Position numbers and translations under genes: made by a program. DNA of 32,982 bases, taken from the NCBI GenBank assembly GCA_009691715.1, contig SIAN01000037.1:1-32982 (forward strand). The letters run 5' to 3'. The notes beneath the pieces are model-generated. The model had not been told where the DNA came from, ran no database searches, and saw only the letters and a list, made by a program, of their open reading frames with translations. Positions 17,515 through 25,946 of the stretch are shown one piece after another; positions within the stretch are counted from its first letter, which is position 1, and every line of letters begins with the position of its first letter. The stretch is from Planctomycetota bacterium (GTDB taxonomy: Bacteria > Planctomycetota > B15-G4 > SIAN01).

Positions 17515-18984
17515 CTACTTGCGGCGCGACAGCAGGGTCAGCAGCAGCCCGCCCGCGACCCACGCGCCGAAAACCTTGATCTGTTCGGCCCAGTTGGCGT
17601 CCTGCGTGATGAGCCAGCCGAGGAAGGCGCTCGAGCCGAGGCCGAGCAGCGGCACGAGCCAGCGCCCGCCCGCCAGTCGGAAGCCGCCGTCGGCGCCCGG
17701 CACATGCGCGCGCAGGACGATCACGGCGAGGCAGGTCGCACCGTACTGGACGAGCACGGCCAGATTCGACAGCCCGGTCAGTGTCTCGAAGGCGGCCGCG
17801 GCGTTGGGCGGCTCGACGCCCGGCCGCAGCAAGCTGACGATCGTCCCGAACTCGCTGAAGAGCACGCCGAACAACGCTGCGATGGTCGTCACGATCACCG
17901 CCGCGACCGGCGTCGCGCGGTGTGGATGGTGGCGGGCGAGGCGCGCGGGCAGCAGTGAATCGGCGCCGAGCGCGACCAGGAAGCGCGGCGCGCAGAACAT
18001 CGTGATCGCCGCGAAGCCGAGCATCGAGACGCAGGCGCTGGCCGCGATCATCCGCTCGCCGGTCACGCCGAGGAACGTCTTCGCCGCCACCGACAGCGGC
18101 CGGATCGCGCTGGATTCGACCGTGGCGATCTCCGGGCAGGTGCCGACCGCGACGATCTGGATCAGGCAGTAGAACGCGGCGCTCGCGACCAGCGACAACG
18201 TCACGGCGAGCGGCACGTCGCGGCGCGGGTTCTTCAGCTCCGCCGCCGGCACCGGCACGACCTCGAATCCCTGCAGTGGATAGAAGGCCGCGAAGATCGC
18301 GAGTCCGAGCGCGCCGCTGCCGGCCATGCTCGCGACGCCGCCTGATCCGTTGGCCCCACCGCTGCCACCAGCAGCACCGCCGCCACTCGCCGCGTCAGCG
18401 ACCGGCCACCAATCGAGCCGGCTCCAGTCGACCGCCGCCATCCCGAAGATCACGAAGGCGATCAGCGGCAGCAGCTTCACCACGGTGAGCACCGTCGCCG
18501 TGCCGGCCGCCGCCTTCACGCCACGGCAGTTGAGCCACCCGAGCACCACCACGATCGCGACTGAGATCGCGACGCTCGCGGCCTTGCCGTCGGCGCCCGG
18601 AATGAAGACCCCGAGATAGCCCGGCACGCCGGTCGCCGCCGCCGCCAGCGCCGCCCACATCGAGATCCACGCGGTCCAGCCGACCACGAAGCCGGTGATC
18701 TTCCCGAACGCGCGCCGCGCGTAGATGTACGGCCCGCCCGCCTCGTCGTGGCGCGCGCTCATCGCCGCGAAACACAACGCCACGCTCACCAACAGCAGGC
18801 CGTCGATCGCGAACGCGATCCACGACGCGCCGCCCAGATGGCGCGCCAGCTCGCTTGGCTTGCGGTAGATCCCGGAACCGACGATGTTCGCGAAGCCGAT
18901 GCACAGCACGGTGAAGAGCCCGAGCTGGCGCACCGGTGCGCCGCTGGTCGCGCTTGCACTCGAAGCCGAATCGAGCCGCGGCAT
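17515..18984 (-). CDS. APC superfamily amino acid permease
   Basis: 489 residues. I chose the ATG at 18984 because GGGAGG lies five bases upstream (18990-18995); the open frame extends 11 codons further. The first membrane helix has the APC hallmark GFANIVGSGIYRKP, the unwound substrate-binding stretch. About twelve hydrophobic segments follow; the stretch YPLQGFEVVPVPAAELKNPRRDVP matches the conserved loop after helix 6 in this family. A Gly/Ser-rich low-complexity loop lies near residues 205-225. Family members import amino acids or exchange them with protons or other amino acids. It is 59 bases downstream of the DedA gene on the same strand, so the two may be co-transcribed. Substrate cannot be told. 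Confidence 0.93.
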   Translation of the reverse strand: MPRLDSASSASATSGAPVRQLGLFTVLCIGFANIVGSGIYRKPSELARHLGGASWIAFAIDGLLLVSVALCFAAMSARHDEAGGPYIYARRAFGKITGFVVGWTAWISMWAALAAAATGVPGYLGVFIPGADGKAASVAISVAIVVVLGWLNCRGVKAAAGTATVLTVVKLLPLIAFVIFGMAAVDWSRLDWWPVADAASGGGAAGGSGGANGSGGVASMAGSGALGLAIFAAFYPLQGFEVVPVPAAELKNPRRDVPLAVTLSLVASAAFYCLIQIVAVGTCPEIATVESSAIRPLSVAAKTFLGVTGERMIAASACVSMLGFAAITMFCAPRFLVALGADSLLPARLARHHPHRATPVAAVIVTTIAALFGVLFSEFGTIVSLLRPGVEPPNAAAAFETLTGLSNLAVLVQYGATCLAVIVLRAHVPGADGGFRLAGGRWLVPLLGLGSSAFLGWLITQDANWAEQIKVFGAWVAGGLLLTLLSRRK

Positions 18985-19042
18985 CGCCCCCTCCCGCTGA
19001 CTGCGAGCGCCGTCCATGAAGGGCGGCAGCGTACCGACTCGA

Positions 19043-19753
19043 TCAGTGGCTGTTCGGAGTCTTGCCGCCGTTCGCGGCGTGTTCGCGCGCGAGGCGGCGC
19101 CGCTCGCGGATCACCTCGATGATCCCGGGAAGGATCGACAGGAAGATGACCACGAAGATGATCGGGTGGAGGTATTTCTCGACGGTGCCGGCGCCGAAGC
19201 GCGAGTTGATCGCCGACGCGCCGTAGTAGCCGAGCAGCAGCAGCGAGCTCACCCACGCGATGCCGCCGACCACGTTGAACATCGCGAATCGGCGGTAGTT
19301 CATTCCGGCCGCGCCAGCCACCGTCGGCGCGAACGTCCGCACGATCGGCACGAAGCGGGCGATCACGATCGTCTTGCCGCCGTAGCGCTCGTAGAAGGCG
19401 TGCGCCTTCTCGATGTGCCGTTTCTTGAACAGCAGCGAGTCGTTCTTCCTGAACAGCGCCGGACCGAGCTTGGCCCCGATCAGGAAGCCGAGCGCGTCGC
19501 CGACGATTGCCGCGATGCAGGTGACGACGATCATCGAGCCGAGGTCGAGCGCCTCGGGCTGGCCGCTCATCGAGGCGACGACGATCCCGGCCGTGACCAA
19601 CAACGAATCGCCCGGCAGGAAGAACCCGACCAGCAGCCCGGTCTCGACGAAGACGATGGTCGCGATCGCGAACGTGCCGTAGGTGCGGACCAGGTTCTGG
19701 ATGCCCTCGGGGCTCAGGTAGTCGCGGTAGAGCTGCTGGATCAGGTCGAGCAT
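19043..19753 (-). CDS. DedA/VTT family membrane protein
   Basis: 236 residues from the ATG at 19753; the longer open frame upstream is low-complexity and runs through a repeat-rich gap, so this start fits the normal family length. Hallmarks: FVETGLLVGFFLPGDSLL (F-x-x-x-G-D/E motif), IVGDALGFLIG, and the signature RFVPIVRTFAPTVAGAAGMNYRRF. Conserved acidic and basic residues in these motifs are linked to proton-coupled lipid scrambling or undecaprenyl-phosphate recycling in characterised relatives. The protein has reentrant loops plus several membrane helices and a basic C-terminal tail. It is upstream of and probably co-transcribed with the permease gene. Confidence 0.93.
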   Translation of the reverse strand: MLDLIQQLYRDYLSPEGIQNLVRTYGTFAIATIVFVETGLLVGFFLPGDSLLVTAGIVVASMSGQPEALDLGSMIVVTCIAAIVGDALGFLIGAKLGPALFRKNDSLLFKKRHIEKAHAFYERYGGKTIVIARFVPIVRTFAPTVAGAAGMNYRRFAMFNVVGGIAWVSSLLLLGYYGASAINSRFGAGTVEKYLHPIIFVVIFLSILPGIIEVIRERRRLAREHAANGGKTPNSH

Positions 19754-19815
19754 GAGGAGGCGGTTCGCGAGTGGAGGATTGAGAAGACCGGCGATGCCGG
19801 CCCGAAAAGGAGAGC

Positions 19816-19867
19816 GCGGCATCTTGCCGCAGCCGCCCCGGAACGGGCGGCATCTTGTCGCCGCCGC
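19816..19867. repeat. imperfect 21-bp direct repeat
   Basis: Two copies beginning GCGGCATCTTG (19816-19836 and 19847-19867) are 31 bases apart and differ at two positions. They fill much of the 148-base gap between the end of the decayed serine hydrolase gene and the DedA start. No function is evident. Confidence 0.4.
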
Positions 19868-19901
19868 GCGGGCCGCGAAGCACGAAACGGGTCGGTGCCG
19901 G

Positions 19902-21046
19902 CTACCGCCGTCGCGCGACCGCGCTGCTGCCGGCGCAGGTCCGCAGGGACTTGAGCGCCGGCGCCGTGCCGAACTCGGCCGCCAGGCGCGCGCGCCACGC
20001 TTCGACGCTGGGATCGGCACGTTGACCGAAGAGCCGATCGAGCCCGGCCTGCAGGCTGGCGTGGAACTGCGCCTCCGGTGCCCTGACCAGCAGCCGCGCG
20101 AATCCCTTGGCATCGAGCGGCCGCAGCAGAAACGCCCCGCGGGCGAACTCCGCGTCGCTGCGCGCGATCACCTGCGGCGGTTCGGGCAGGGTCGTTCCGT
20201 CCAGGAGCGCGCGCAGCCGCGGCGTGAGGTCTTCGCCGCGCCAAACGGCTTCGGCGGTGTGTGTCACGATCAGCCAGTCGTCGGGCTGCGACCGCGACAG
20301 CACCGCGTTGTGGCCCGCCGGCCGCCGCCTTTCTCCACGCCATCGACGCGGCCGCCCGCGAACTCCGCGTCGGGCAGCGCTGCGAGTCGCGCATCAGCAC
20401 CCCAGAAGCCGGTGCGGGCCAATCCAAGCGGTTCGAGCAGCTCGCTTGCCATGAACTCGACGAACGGGACTCCCGCCTTGGCCTCGATCAGCGCGGCAAG
20501 CAGGATGAATCCGGCGTCGCTGCAGGAGCTGTCACGACCGGGCTGGAACAGGAGCGGACGCGCAAGGATGCGGCGCACCGCCTCCTCCCGCACGACCGGC
20601 TCGAAATCGCTCTGGAAGATCCCGCTGTGGTCGAGGCCCGCCGCATGGGTGAGAAGCTGGCGGATCGTGATCGGTCGCTTGTCGGCCGGCATGCCCTAAA
20701 GCAACTTGGCGAGCGAGTCATCGAGCGCAATCTCTCCGCGATCGACCAGCAGCACCATCGCCGCCGCGGTGAAGCACTTCGAGTTGGAGCCGAGGTCAAA
20801 GACGGAGTCCGGCGTGATCGGCGCGCCGCCAGCGGCGACTCGGCCGATGCCGAGCGCGAGCTGCTCGACGCCGTCGTGCTCGATCGTCACAACGCCGCGC
20901 AGCCCGAACGGCCCGTGCGCTTCGGCGTAGGCGCGAACGGCGGCAAGGCGGGCGGTGAAGTCGTAGTGAGTGGCTCGCGATCGCGGCGTCGCGAACAGTG
21001 CCACGTGCATGGAGCCGAGCGCGACCAGCGATCGAACGAGCGTCAT
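19902..21046 (-). pseudogene. decayed beta-lactamase-fold serine hydrolase
   Basis: Start ATG at 21046 has GGAG six bases upstream and a signal peptide (MTLVRSLVALGSMHVALFAT). The class C/penicillin-binding-protein-like fold is clear: S-x-x-K motif in GSNSKCF, then LAKLL, then a TAG at 20696-20698, immediately followed in the same frame by GMPADKRPITIRQLLTHAAGLDHSG, a conserved stretch of the family. Near 20310 a frameshift moves the reading to AGHNAVLSRSQPDDW, which supplies the third motif and the C-terminus. The Tyr of the Y-S-D motif is Cys here (SCSDAGF), one base from Tyr. Three independent defects point to a pseudogene rather than one sequencing error. Intact relatives cleave peptides, esters or lactams in the periplasm. 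Confidence 0.75.
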
Positions 21047-21209
21047 CTTCGACTCCAGGCCCCGGCGTTGCACCGCGGTGCACGGCGAGACGACAGCGCT
21101 ACGGCGCGATGCCCTGGTCGTTGGTGCGAGGTGCCGCAGGGCGCCGCGAATGGCCGGCGGTCCCTTGCCGTAGCTTGCCGCCATCCCTGCCGATCAAGAG
21201 GCCCTTCCG

Positions 21210-21674
21210 ATGCGCTACGACCACACCCAACGCGGCGTCCTTCACCTCATCTTTGTCGCTCTAGGCTTCGCGCACGTGATCGCCGCCGCCGTGGTCGCAT
21301 CGACCGTCGTCGACGATGACGGCCGCGCGATCGCGCTGATCCTCGCGCTGGTCGGCCTGCTCCTCGCCGCGCTCGCGGGGTTGTTTGCGCGACTGCGCGT
21401 CCACGACGACGGCGACGCGCTGCGGATCGCGTTCGGACCGTGCGAGCTCTTCCGCCGTCGCGTGCGCTACGCCTCGATCCGATCCGTGCGGCCGATCAGG
21501 ACCAGCTGGCTCCACGGCGTCGGGATTCACTCGGCACCGGGCGGTGGCTGGACCTGGAACCTGCGCGGCAAGGACGCCGTCGAGGTCATGCTCGAACGCA
21601 GTCGCCTCGTCGTCGGCACCGACGATCCGGAAGGTCTCGCAACGTTCCTGCGCGCCAAGTCCGCCACGCGCTGA
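21210..21674 (+). CDS. hypothetical two-helix membrane protein with PH-like C-terminal domain
   Basis: 154 residues from the ATG at 21210 with AGAGG about nine bases upstream. Two membrane helices occupy about residues 10-30 and 41-60. The soluble remainder (LRIAFGPCELFRRRVRYASIRSVRP ... GVGIHSAPGGGWTWNLRGKDAVEVML ... DDPEGLATFL) has the strand pattern of bacterial PH/DUF-type domains that follow a pair of helices. No enzymatic motif is visible. Sixteen bases separate its stop from the next start, so it is probably co-transcribed with the broken membrane-protein gene. Function unknown. Confidence 0.75.
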   Translation: MRYDHTQRGVLHLIFVALGFAHVIAAAVVASTVVDDDGRAIALILALVGLLLAALAGLFARLRVHDDGDALRIAFGPCELFRRRVRYASIRSVRPIRTSWLHGVGIHSAPGGGWTWNLRGKDAVEVMLERSRLVVGTDDPEGLATFLRAKSATR

Positions 21675-21689
21675 ATCAGGAGGCAAGCG

Positions 21690-22150
21690 ATGGACGAGGC
21701 AGCACGCGACCGCACCGCAGGCACGCGATGGGCCGCATCCGCGGCGTTGAGCGTGGTCTTGATGACGTTGCACCCGGTGGGGCACGGCGGCGAGTTGGCA
21801 GAGCGGGTCGCGTCGCTCGTCGCCATCGCGTGGCGTGACCGGTTCGTCCACGGCGGGCTGATCGTGCTGATGGGGGTCGGCTTGCTCGGTTGGTGGCGCC
21901 TGTTCGAACGCCTCGACCTGCGCTCTTCGATCGTGCGCGGCGCCGCGCTGTCGATTGTCGCCGGCACGTCGCGCCGACGCTCGCATGGAGCGGCTTGCTG
22001 CTTGGCGCGGTCATCGTCGCTGGCAGCGCGAGCGGCCAAGTGCGGCTGCACCTGCACGCGATGCTGATGATCATCGTCGCGCAGTCGGCGTGGATCGTGG
22101 CGGCGGCGATCCTGCTGCGGCGCGGCCGCTTCGCACCGGCGCCCCGCTGA
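21690..22150 (+). pseudogene. small integral membrane protein gene with a frameshift
   Basis: The ATG at 21690 has a strong AGGAGG seven bases upstream. The first frame encodes hydrophobic sequence (WAASAALSVVLMTLHPVGHGGE, GGLIVLMGVGLLGWW, GAALSIVAGT) and then turns into Arg/Cys-rich sequence. From about 21973 a different frame continues the membrane protein (VAPTLAWSGLLLGAVIVAGSASG, MLMIIVAQSAWIVAAAILL) to the TGA at 22148-22150. Together about 153 residues and four helices. A one-base loss near 21970 explains it; this could be a mutation or a read error. No family is recognised and no role is proposed. Confidence 0.6.
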
Positions 22151-22172
22151 TCGGGGCGCCGGCTCGTGCGGC

Positions 22173-24287
22173 TCAGCTTCCCGCCGCGCTCTTCGATCCG
22201 CCGAGCAGTTCCGCGACCAGATCGTTTGCGTCGTAGACCACGCGCAGCGCCAGCAGGATCCCGGCGCTGTGCACCGACACCGAACGCGCCTGCCGTTCGT
22301 CGTAGATGTAGGCGGCGGGCAGGCTTTCGATGTTGCCGTCGAAGATGATCCCGACGATGCGGCCGTCGAGGCCGATGACCGGGCTGCCGGAGTTGCCGCC
22401 GATGATGTCGTTGGTCGAGACGAAGTTGAACGGCGTGGCGCGATCGAACGAAGCGTTGAGATCGAAGCGTGACTTCCGTTCGAGCCAGCGTGGCGTGAGA
22501 TCGAACGGCGGCTTGCCGCCGAACGCGGCATGGCGCTCGAACAGGCCGGCGAACGTCGTCTTCCACGGGATCTGCTTGCCGCCCGACTCGTAGCCCTTCA
22601 CCACACCAGGACTGAGCCGCAGCGTGAAGGTGGCATCGGGCGCCTTGCTCTTGCCGAACGCGCGGAAGCGGCCGCGTGCGATCGCCTCGCCCTGCGCCGC
22701 CTCGACGCTCGTGACCTCGTCCTCGTAGCGCTTCTGCAGCTCGCGCAGGACCCCGTCGACTCGCTTCGCCAGCGCGATCAGCGGATCGGTCGACGCGTCG
22801 ATGGCGGCCTGCCCACCCTCGAACAACGTCTTGCGCACGGCCGGGTCGGCGAGCGTCGTGCTGGCGACCGCCGCCTTCGCGGCCTCGGCCGGCGTCTGTC
22901 CGTTCAGCGCCGCCGTCATGAATGGATCGTCGTTGCCGAGCTCGCGCAGCGACGCAGTGAAGGTCGCCGACAGCATCAGCTCATCGAGATCGAGATAGAT
23001 CGGCGCCGTCGAGAAGGTGCGCAGCTTGAGCGCCGGCAGTCCCGCGTCGCCGAAGCCGGGGAGGCGCTCCCCGTTCGGCTTCGGCAGTTCCGTGGCCGCG
23101 CGCACCAGCGTGAGCGCATGGCCGACGGACTTGCCATTCAGGCGCGCCCAGTACTGCCGGTTCGTGAACGCCGCGAGCTTCGCGTAGGCGCCGTCGATCG
23201 CGGCCACCGCCGTGTCGTACTCGGCCAATGCCACCGCATCGCTCGTCAGCTTCTGCCGCAGCTCCGCTTCTTCGCCGCGCTTGCGTCCCATCAGCTCGGG
23301 ATCGTTCAGCCCGCCGAGCTGGCCGAAACGCGCCTTGTAGGAGTTCTCGAGGCCGAAGATGTCGTCCTCGGCGCGGCGGTAGCTCTCCGGGCTCTGCTTG
23401 CCGAACTCGTGCAGCGTCGTGATCAGCTCGCTCATGAACTTCAGGCTGCGCGGTTGCGCGACGGCGCGCTGGAACTCCATCTGCGTCGCGGTCAGCAGGC
23501 GGCTGGTGCTGCCCGGATGGCCGGAGACGAACACGAGCGCGTTCTCGCGGCAGCCGTCGGGATTCCAGGTCAGCCAGTGCTTCGGCTGGTAGGGCTTGCC
23601 GTCGACGTAGACACGGAAGAAGGAGACGTCGAGGTCGAAGCGCGGGAAGGTGAAGTTGTCGGGATCGCCGCCGAAGAAGGCCGCCTGCTTGTCGGGGCAG
23701 AAGACCAGCCGGATGTCGGTGAAGCGGTCGTAGCGATAGATCCAGTATTCGCCGCCGCGATAGAGCGTCACGACGTCGCAGCGCTGTTTGGTCCGCTCGC
23801 TCTCTTCCTTCTCGATCGCGGCGACGGCGGCCTTCCGCAGCGTGTTGGCTTCGGCGGAGTCCTTGGCGGCGGCGGCGGCGTCGGTGATGCGCTTGGTCAC
23901 GTCCTCCATCGAGGTCAGCACGTTCAGCTCGAGGTCGGGGCAGGCCAGCTCCGCCTCCTTGCCGGCGGCCGCGAAGCCGTTCTTCAGCAGGTCACGCTCG
24001 GCGGTGGAGAGCTTGGAGATCGAGTCGGCGCCAACGTGGTGATTGGTCATCACCAGGCCGTCCTTCGACACGAAGGAGCCCGACCCCCCCGACATGAAGC
24101 GCACCGAGGAGAGCCGGAGGTGGTCGAGCCACTCCCGGCTCGGCTCGAAGCCGTAGCGCTCCTTCAGCTGGGCGAGCGGGGGGTTGTCGTAGGTCCACAT
24201 GCCTTCATCCGCCCGGAGAGAGGGTGCGAACCCGAGAGCGGCGAGGCCAAGCGTGGCAACGCCGCGGCGCATGAGGCGGGACGACAT
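22173..24287 (-). CDS. S46 family dipeptidyl-peptidase (DPP7-like)
   Basis: 704 residues. The ATG at 24287 is chosen because GGAG is six bases upstream; two ATGs further upstream lack this. Signal peptide MSSRLMRRGVATLGLAALGFA precedes the family N-terminus DEGMWTYDNPP. Catalytic residues of the chymotrypsin-fold triad are visible: His84 in TNHHVG and Ser633 in GGNSGSP; the Asp lies in the central region. The specificity position in FDGN is Gly651, as in DPP7-type enzymes that prefer hydrophobic or aliphatic P1 residues, rather than the Arg of DPP11-type enzymes (recalled, so moderate). These exopeptidases release dipeptides in the periplasm for nutrition. Spacing between motifs and length match the family. 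Confidence 0.95.
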   Translation of the reverse strand: MSSRLMRRGVATLGLAALGFAPSLRADEGMWTYDNPPLAQLKERYGFEPSREWLDHLRLSSVRFMSGGSGSFVSKDGLVMTNHHVGADSISKLSTAERDLLKNGFAAAGKEAELACPDLELNVLTSMEDVTKRITDAAAAAKDSAEANTLRKAAVAAIEKEESERTKQRCDVVTLYRGGEYWIYRYDRFTDIRLVFCPDKQAAFFGGDPDNFTFPRFDLDVSFFRVYVDGKPYQPKHWLTWNPDGCRENALVFVSGHPGSTSRLLTATQMEFQRAVAQPRSLKFMSELITTLHEFGKQSPESYRRAEDDIFGLENSYKARFGQLGGLNDPELMGRKRGEEAELRQKLTSDAVALAEYDTAVAAIDGAYAKLAAFTNRQYWARLNGKSVGHALTLVRAATELPKPNGERLPGFGDAGLPALKLRTFSTAPIYLDLDELMLSATFTASLRELGNDDPFMTAALNGQTPAEAAKAAVASTTLADPAVRKTLFEGGQAAIDASTDPLIALAKRVDGVLRELQKRYEDEVTSVEAAQGEAIARGRFRAFGKSKAPDATFTLRLSPGVVKGYESGGKQIPWKTTFAGLFERHAAFGGKPPFDLTPRWLERKSRFDLNASFDRATPFNFVSTNDIIGGNSGSPVIGLDGRIVGIIFDGNIESLPAAYIYDERQARSVSVHSAGILLALRVVYDANDLVAELLGGSKSAAGS

Positions 24288-24515
24288 CTTTGGCTCCATC
24301 AGGTGCTGCTTCGGAGGTTGCATCGGTGGTCGCTTCGGTGGGTGGCACGACGGACCAGCCGCGATGGCGAAGTCCGTGAATTTTCGGGGAGGGACTCTAC
24401 CTCCACCCCATGAGCTGCCGAATTCACCATTGCTTCACACGGCGCTGGCCAAGCGCTGCGGGGGCGTGGGCCATGGTGCGCTCGGTCGTGGTGTTCCGGG
24501 ACTAAGGAGCTCGCG

Positions 24516-24647
24516 ATGGATGGCTACTCGGATCGGATCAGCAATGCCCTGCGGCTTGAAGCACAACGCAGCGCGCGCGCAACGTGGGGACGGCTGATGC
24601 AGCGCGTGGCGCGCTGGGTCGGACGCCCGTTCGCCTGGCTGGCCTGA
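24516..24647 (+). CDS. 43-residue small basic protein
   Basis: The ATG at 24516 is preceded by AAGGAG at optimal distance (24504-24509), and the frame runs to the TGA at 24645-24647. The product is basic and amphipathic: an N-terminal helix (DRISNALRLEAQR) followed by a Trp/Arg-rich half (WGRLMQRVARWVGRPFAWLA). No homologue is recognised. The strong ribosome-binding site and sensible composition are the support; length makes the call uncertain. It lies in the gap between the divergent S46 gene and the next plus-strand gene. A membrane-surface-binding peptide or regulatory small protein is possible. Confidence 0.5.
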   Translation: MDGYSDRISNALRLEAQRSARATWGRLMQRVARWVGRPFAWLA

Positions 24648-24676
24648 CGGCACGACGGTCGGCGAAAAAGGTTCCG

Positions 24677-24702
24677 CCGCGCGCCATCACGATCGCGCGC
24701 GG
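24677..24702. terminator. possible hairpin terminator after the small gene
   Basis: Perfect inverted repeat CCGCGCG (24677-24683) and CGCGCGG (24696-24702), 12-base loop, 30 bases after the small-protein stop. There is no T-run, so intrinsic termination is uncertain. Confidence 0.3.
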
Positions 24703-24727
24703 TCGCCGTCCGTGAGGGGTCGATAGC

Positions 24728-24751
24728 AGCTCCGGACCCATCTCCGGAGCT
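24728..24751 (+). promoter_or_regulatory. hairpin that covers the ribosome-binding site of the next gene
   Basis: A perfect 9-bp inverted repeat, AGCTCCGGA (24728-24736) and TCCGGAGCT (24743-24751), has a six-base loop. The right arm contains GGAG (24746-24749), the likely Shine-Dalgarno of the ATG at 24759. If folded, it would block translation start; it could alternatively help terminate upstream transcription. Confidence 0.45.
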
Positions 24752-24758
24752 CATCGCC

Positions 24759-25355
24759 ATGGAAGGCGCACCCAGACGCGCGTCGCAGATCGTCGCGGTC
24801 GTCGCCATCGTCGGCGCGCTGTCACTCGGCGCGATCGTGCAGCGCGAGGAGCGCCCGACGCTCGCCGCGGCCGGCGATTCAACTGCGGGCGTCGCTGCTC
24901 CGCTCGATGCGCGCGCGCCACGCGAGCTGCTGGAATTGGTCGACTACGCAGCGCTCGAGGCCAGGGCGACGATGGTCGCGCCCGCAGGAATTGACGCGGT
25001 GGTCGTGCTCGCGAAGGATCACCTGCAAGTCGAGCTCTGGACCAAGGCGACGGCGATCCAGGTGCCGGCCATGCTGCTGTCGAGCACCCGCTACGCCGCC
25101 GACGGAAGCGTCTTCTTCTTCAAGAGCGACATCAAGAGTCTCTCCGGCGAGCTTTGCGGCAGTGCGACGCTGGTCACGGCGGCGAGCGTCACGATCAGCG
25201 GCAGCGTGCGTCGCGGCGATGGCAATGGCCGTGGGAAAGGCGTGCTCGTGATCATCGCGAAGGGCGACATCAAGCGCGCGGAAGACGGCCCGGACCCATC
25301 CGAGATCGACGCCATCCTCCTCTCGACCGAGGGCAGCGCCGTCCCGACGCGCTGA
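24759..25355 (+). CDS. hypothetical membrane-anchored secreted protein
   Basis: 198 residues from the ATG at 24759 (GGAG nine bases upstream). An N-terminal hydrophobic segment (IVAVVAIVGALSLGAIV, about 11-27) acts as a signal anchor. The rest is strand-rich: DAVVVLAKDHLQVELWTKATAIQVPAMLL, then SLSGELCGSATLVTAASVTISGSVRRGDGNGRGKGVLVIIAKGDIKR, a pattern of short beta-strands like a right-handed beta-helix or bactofilin/adhesin-type ladder. No catalytic motif is recognised. Its ribosome-binding site is inside a perfect hairpin. A 7-bp inverted repeat (25356-25362 with 25383-25389) directly follows the stop and may end transcription. Confidence 0.7.
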   Translation: MEGAPRRASQIVAVVAIVGALSLGAIVQREERPTLAAAGDSTAGVAAPLDARAPRELLELVDYAALEARATMVAPAGIDAVVVLAKDHLQVELWTKATAIQVPAMLLSSTRYAADGSVFFFKSDIKSLSGELCGSATLVTAASVTISGSVRRGDGNGRGKGVLVIIAKGDIKRAEDGPDPSEIDAILLSTEGSAVPTR

Positions 25356-25389
25356 GGGACGCTGCCGGTGCATTGACCCTGGGCGTCCC
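25356..25389 (+). terminator. possible hairpin terminator
   Basis: GGGACGC (25356-25362) and GCGTCCC (25383-25389) form a perfect 7-bp inverted repeat around a 20-base loop, starting right after the stop at 25355. No T-run is present, so this is weak. Confidence 0.25.
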
Positions 25390-25417
25390 GTAGCGTGCAC
25401 CGCGAAGGAACTCTTCG

Positions 25418-25753
25418 GTGCGCTCGAGCGTCGCGTGGTTCGTTGGGATCGGCGCAGCGGCGTGCGTGGCGGCATGCGTGGCCGCGAGCGCGGTTGCGCC
25501 GGCAAAGGCTCCTTGCGTCCAGCGGTTGCTCGAGCTTGCCGAGCGAGCGGGTGCCGCCGATCGCATCGTCGATCCCGGTTGGCTCGATGCGACGCTGCGC
25601 GCGCGCATAGCGACCTCGGCCGCGAGGCGGACGTTGTCGCCTGCGAGCCGGGAGTTCTCCGCGCGCATAGCCTCAGGCACGTACTTGGACACGACCAACT
25701 CTCGCCGACGTTTTCCGGCAAGGACTCAGACGGACGCCCCGTCCAGGGCGTAG
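25418..25753 (+). CDS. hypothetical secreted protein, C-terminus altered by repeat insertion
   Basis: 111 residues from a GTG at 25418 with AAGGAA upstream. A signal peptide or anchor is likely (SSVAWFVGIGAAACVAACVAASAVA), followed by a helical stretch (VQRLLELAERAGAADRIVDPGWLDATLRARIAT). The last residues are Arg/Pro/Thr-rich and the TAG stop (25751-25753) lies in the first bases of the direct repeat at 25749, so the original C-terminus was probably lost to the insertion. A minus-strand frame over the same bases (25698 downward) is also protein-like, so the coding strand is not certain. Confidence 0.4.
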   Translation: MRSSVAWFVGIGAAACVAACVAASAVAPAKAPCVQRLLELAERAGAADRIVDPGWLDATLRARIATSAARRTLSPASREFSARIASGTYLDTTNSRRRFPARTQTDAPSRA

Positions 25754-25946
25754 GGTGCAACCGAACGGCCGCCGCCGAATCCCGGCATCGTGGCCGATTT
25801 CATGGCCGAACCAACCGATCGGTCGCGATCCGCTTCAGCCGCCACAAGGATGGCGCTGATCCCATGAGCCCCCGACGCTCGCCCCTTGACCGCGCCAGCC
25901 CGGCACGCTCCGCCGCCCCATGCCGCCTCTGCTCCACGTCTTCGCC
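25749..25946 (+). repeat. flanking direct repeat, left copy
   Basis: 198 bases starting CGTAGGGTGCAACCGA match 32517-32714 without gaps, with about 25 mismatches by hand count (about 87% identity). The repeat holds the 171-base leader and first codons of a transposase gene. Both copies have the same orientation and bracket the lower-GC carbohydrate genes. The leader contains a short open frame (ATG 25801) that is not conserved in its end between copies, so it is not called as a gene. Confidence 0.75.

Noticed and set aside
22530..24413. 627-codon plus-strand open frame opposite the S46 peptidase
   Set aside because: The minus strand has the full S46 catalytic set and signal peptide; the plus reading is low-complexity.
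25270..25698. Minus-strand frame with a plausible helical N-terminus (VVSKYVPEAMRAENSRLAG)
   Set aside because: It runs across the end of the 24759-25355 gene and lacks a ribosome-binding site; the plus-strand frame has a signal peptide. Left as an alternative only.
25801..25866. Short conserved leader peptide in the repeats (ATG 25801)
   Set aside because: The stop is absent in the right copy and several residues differ; similarity follows from the repeat itself.
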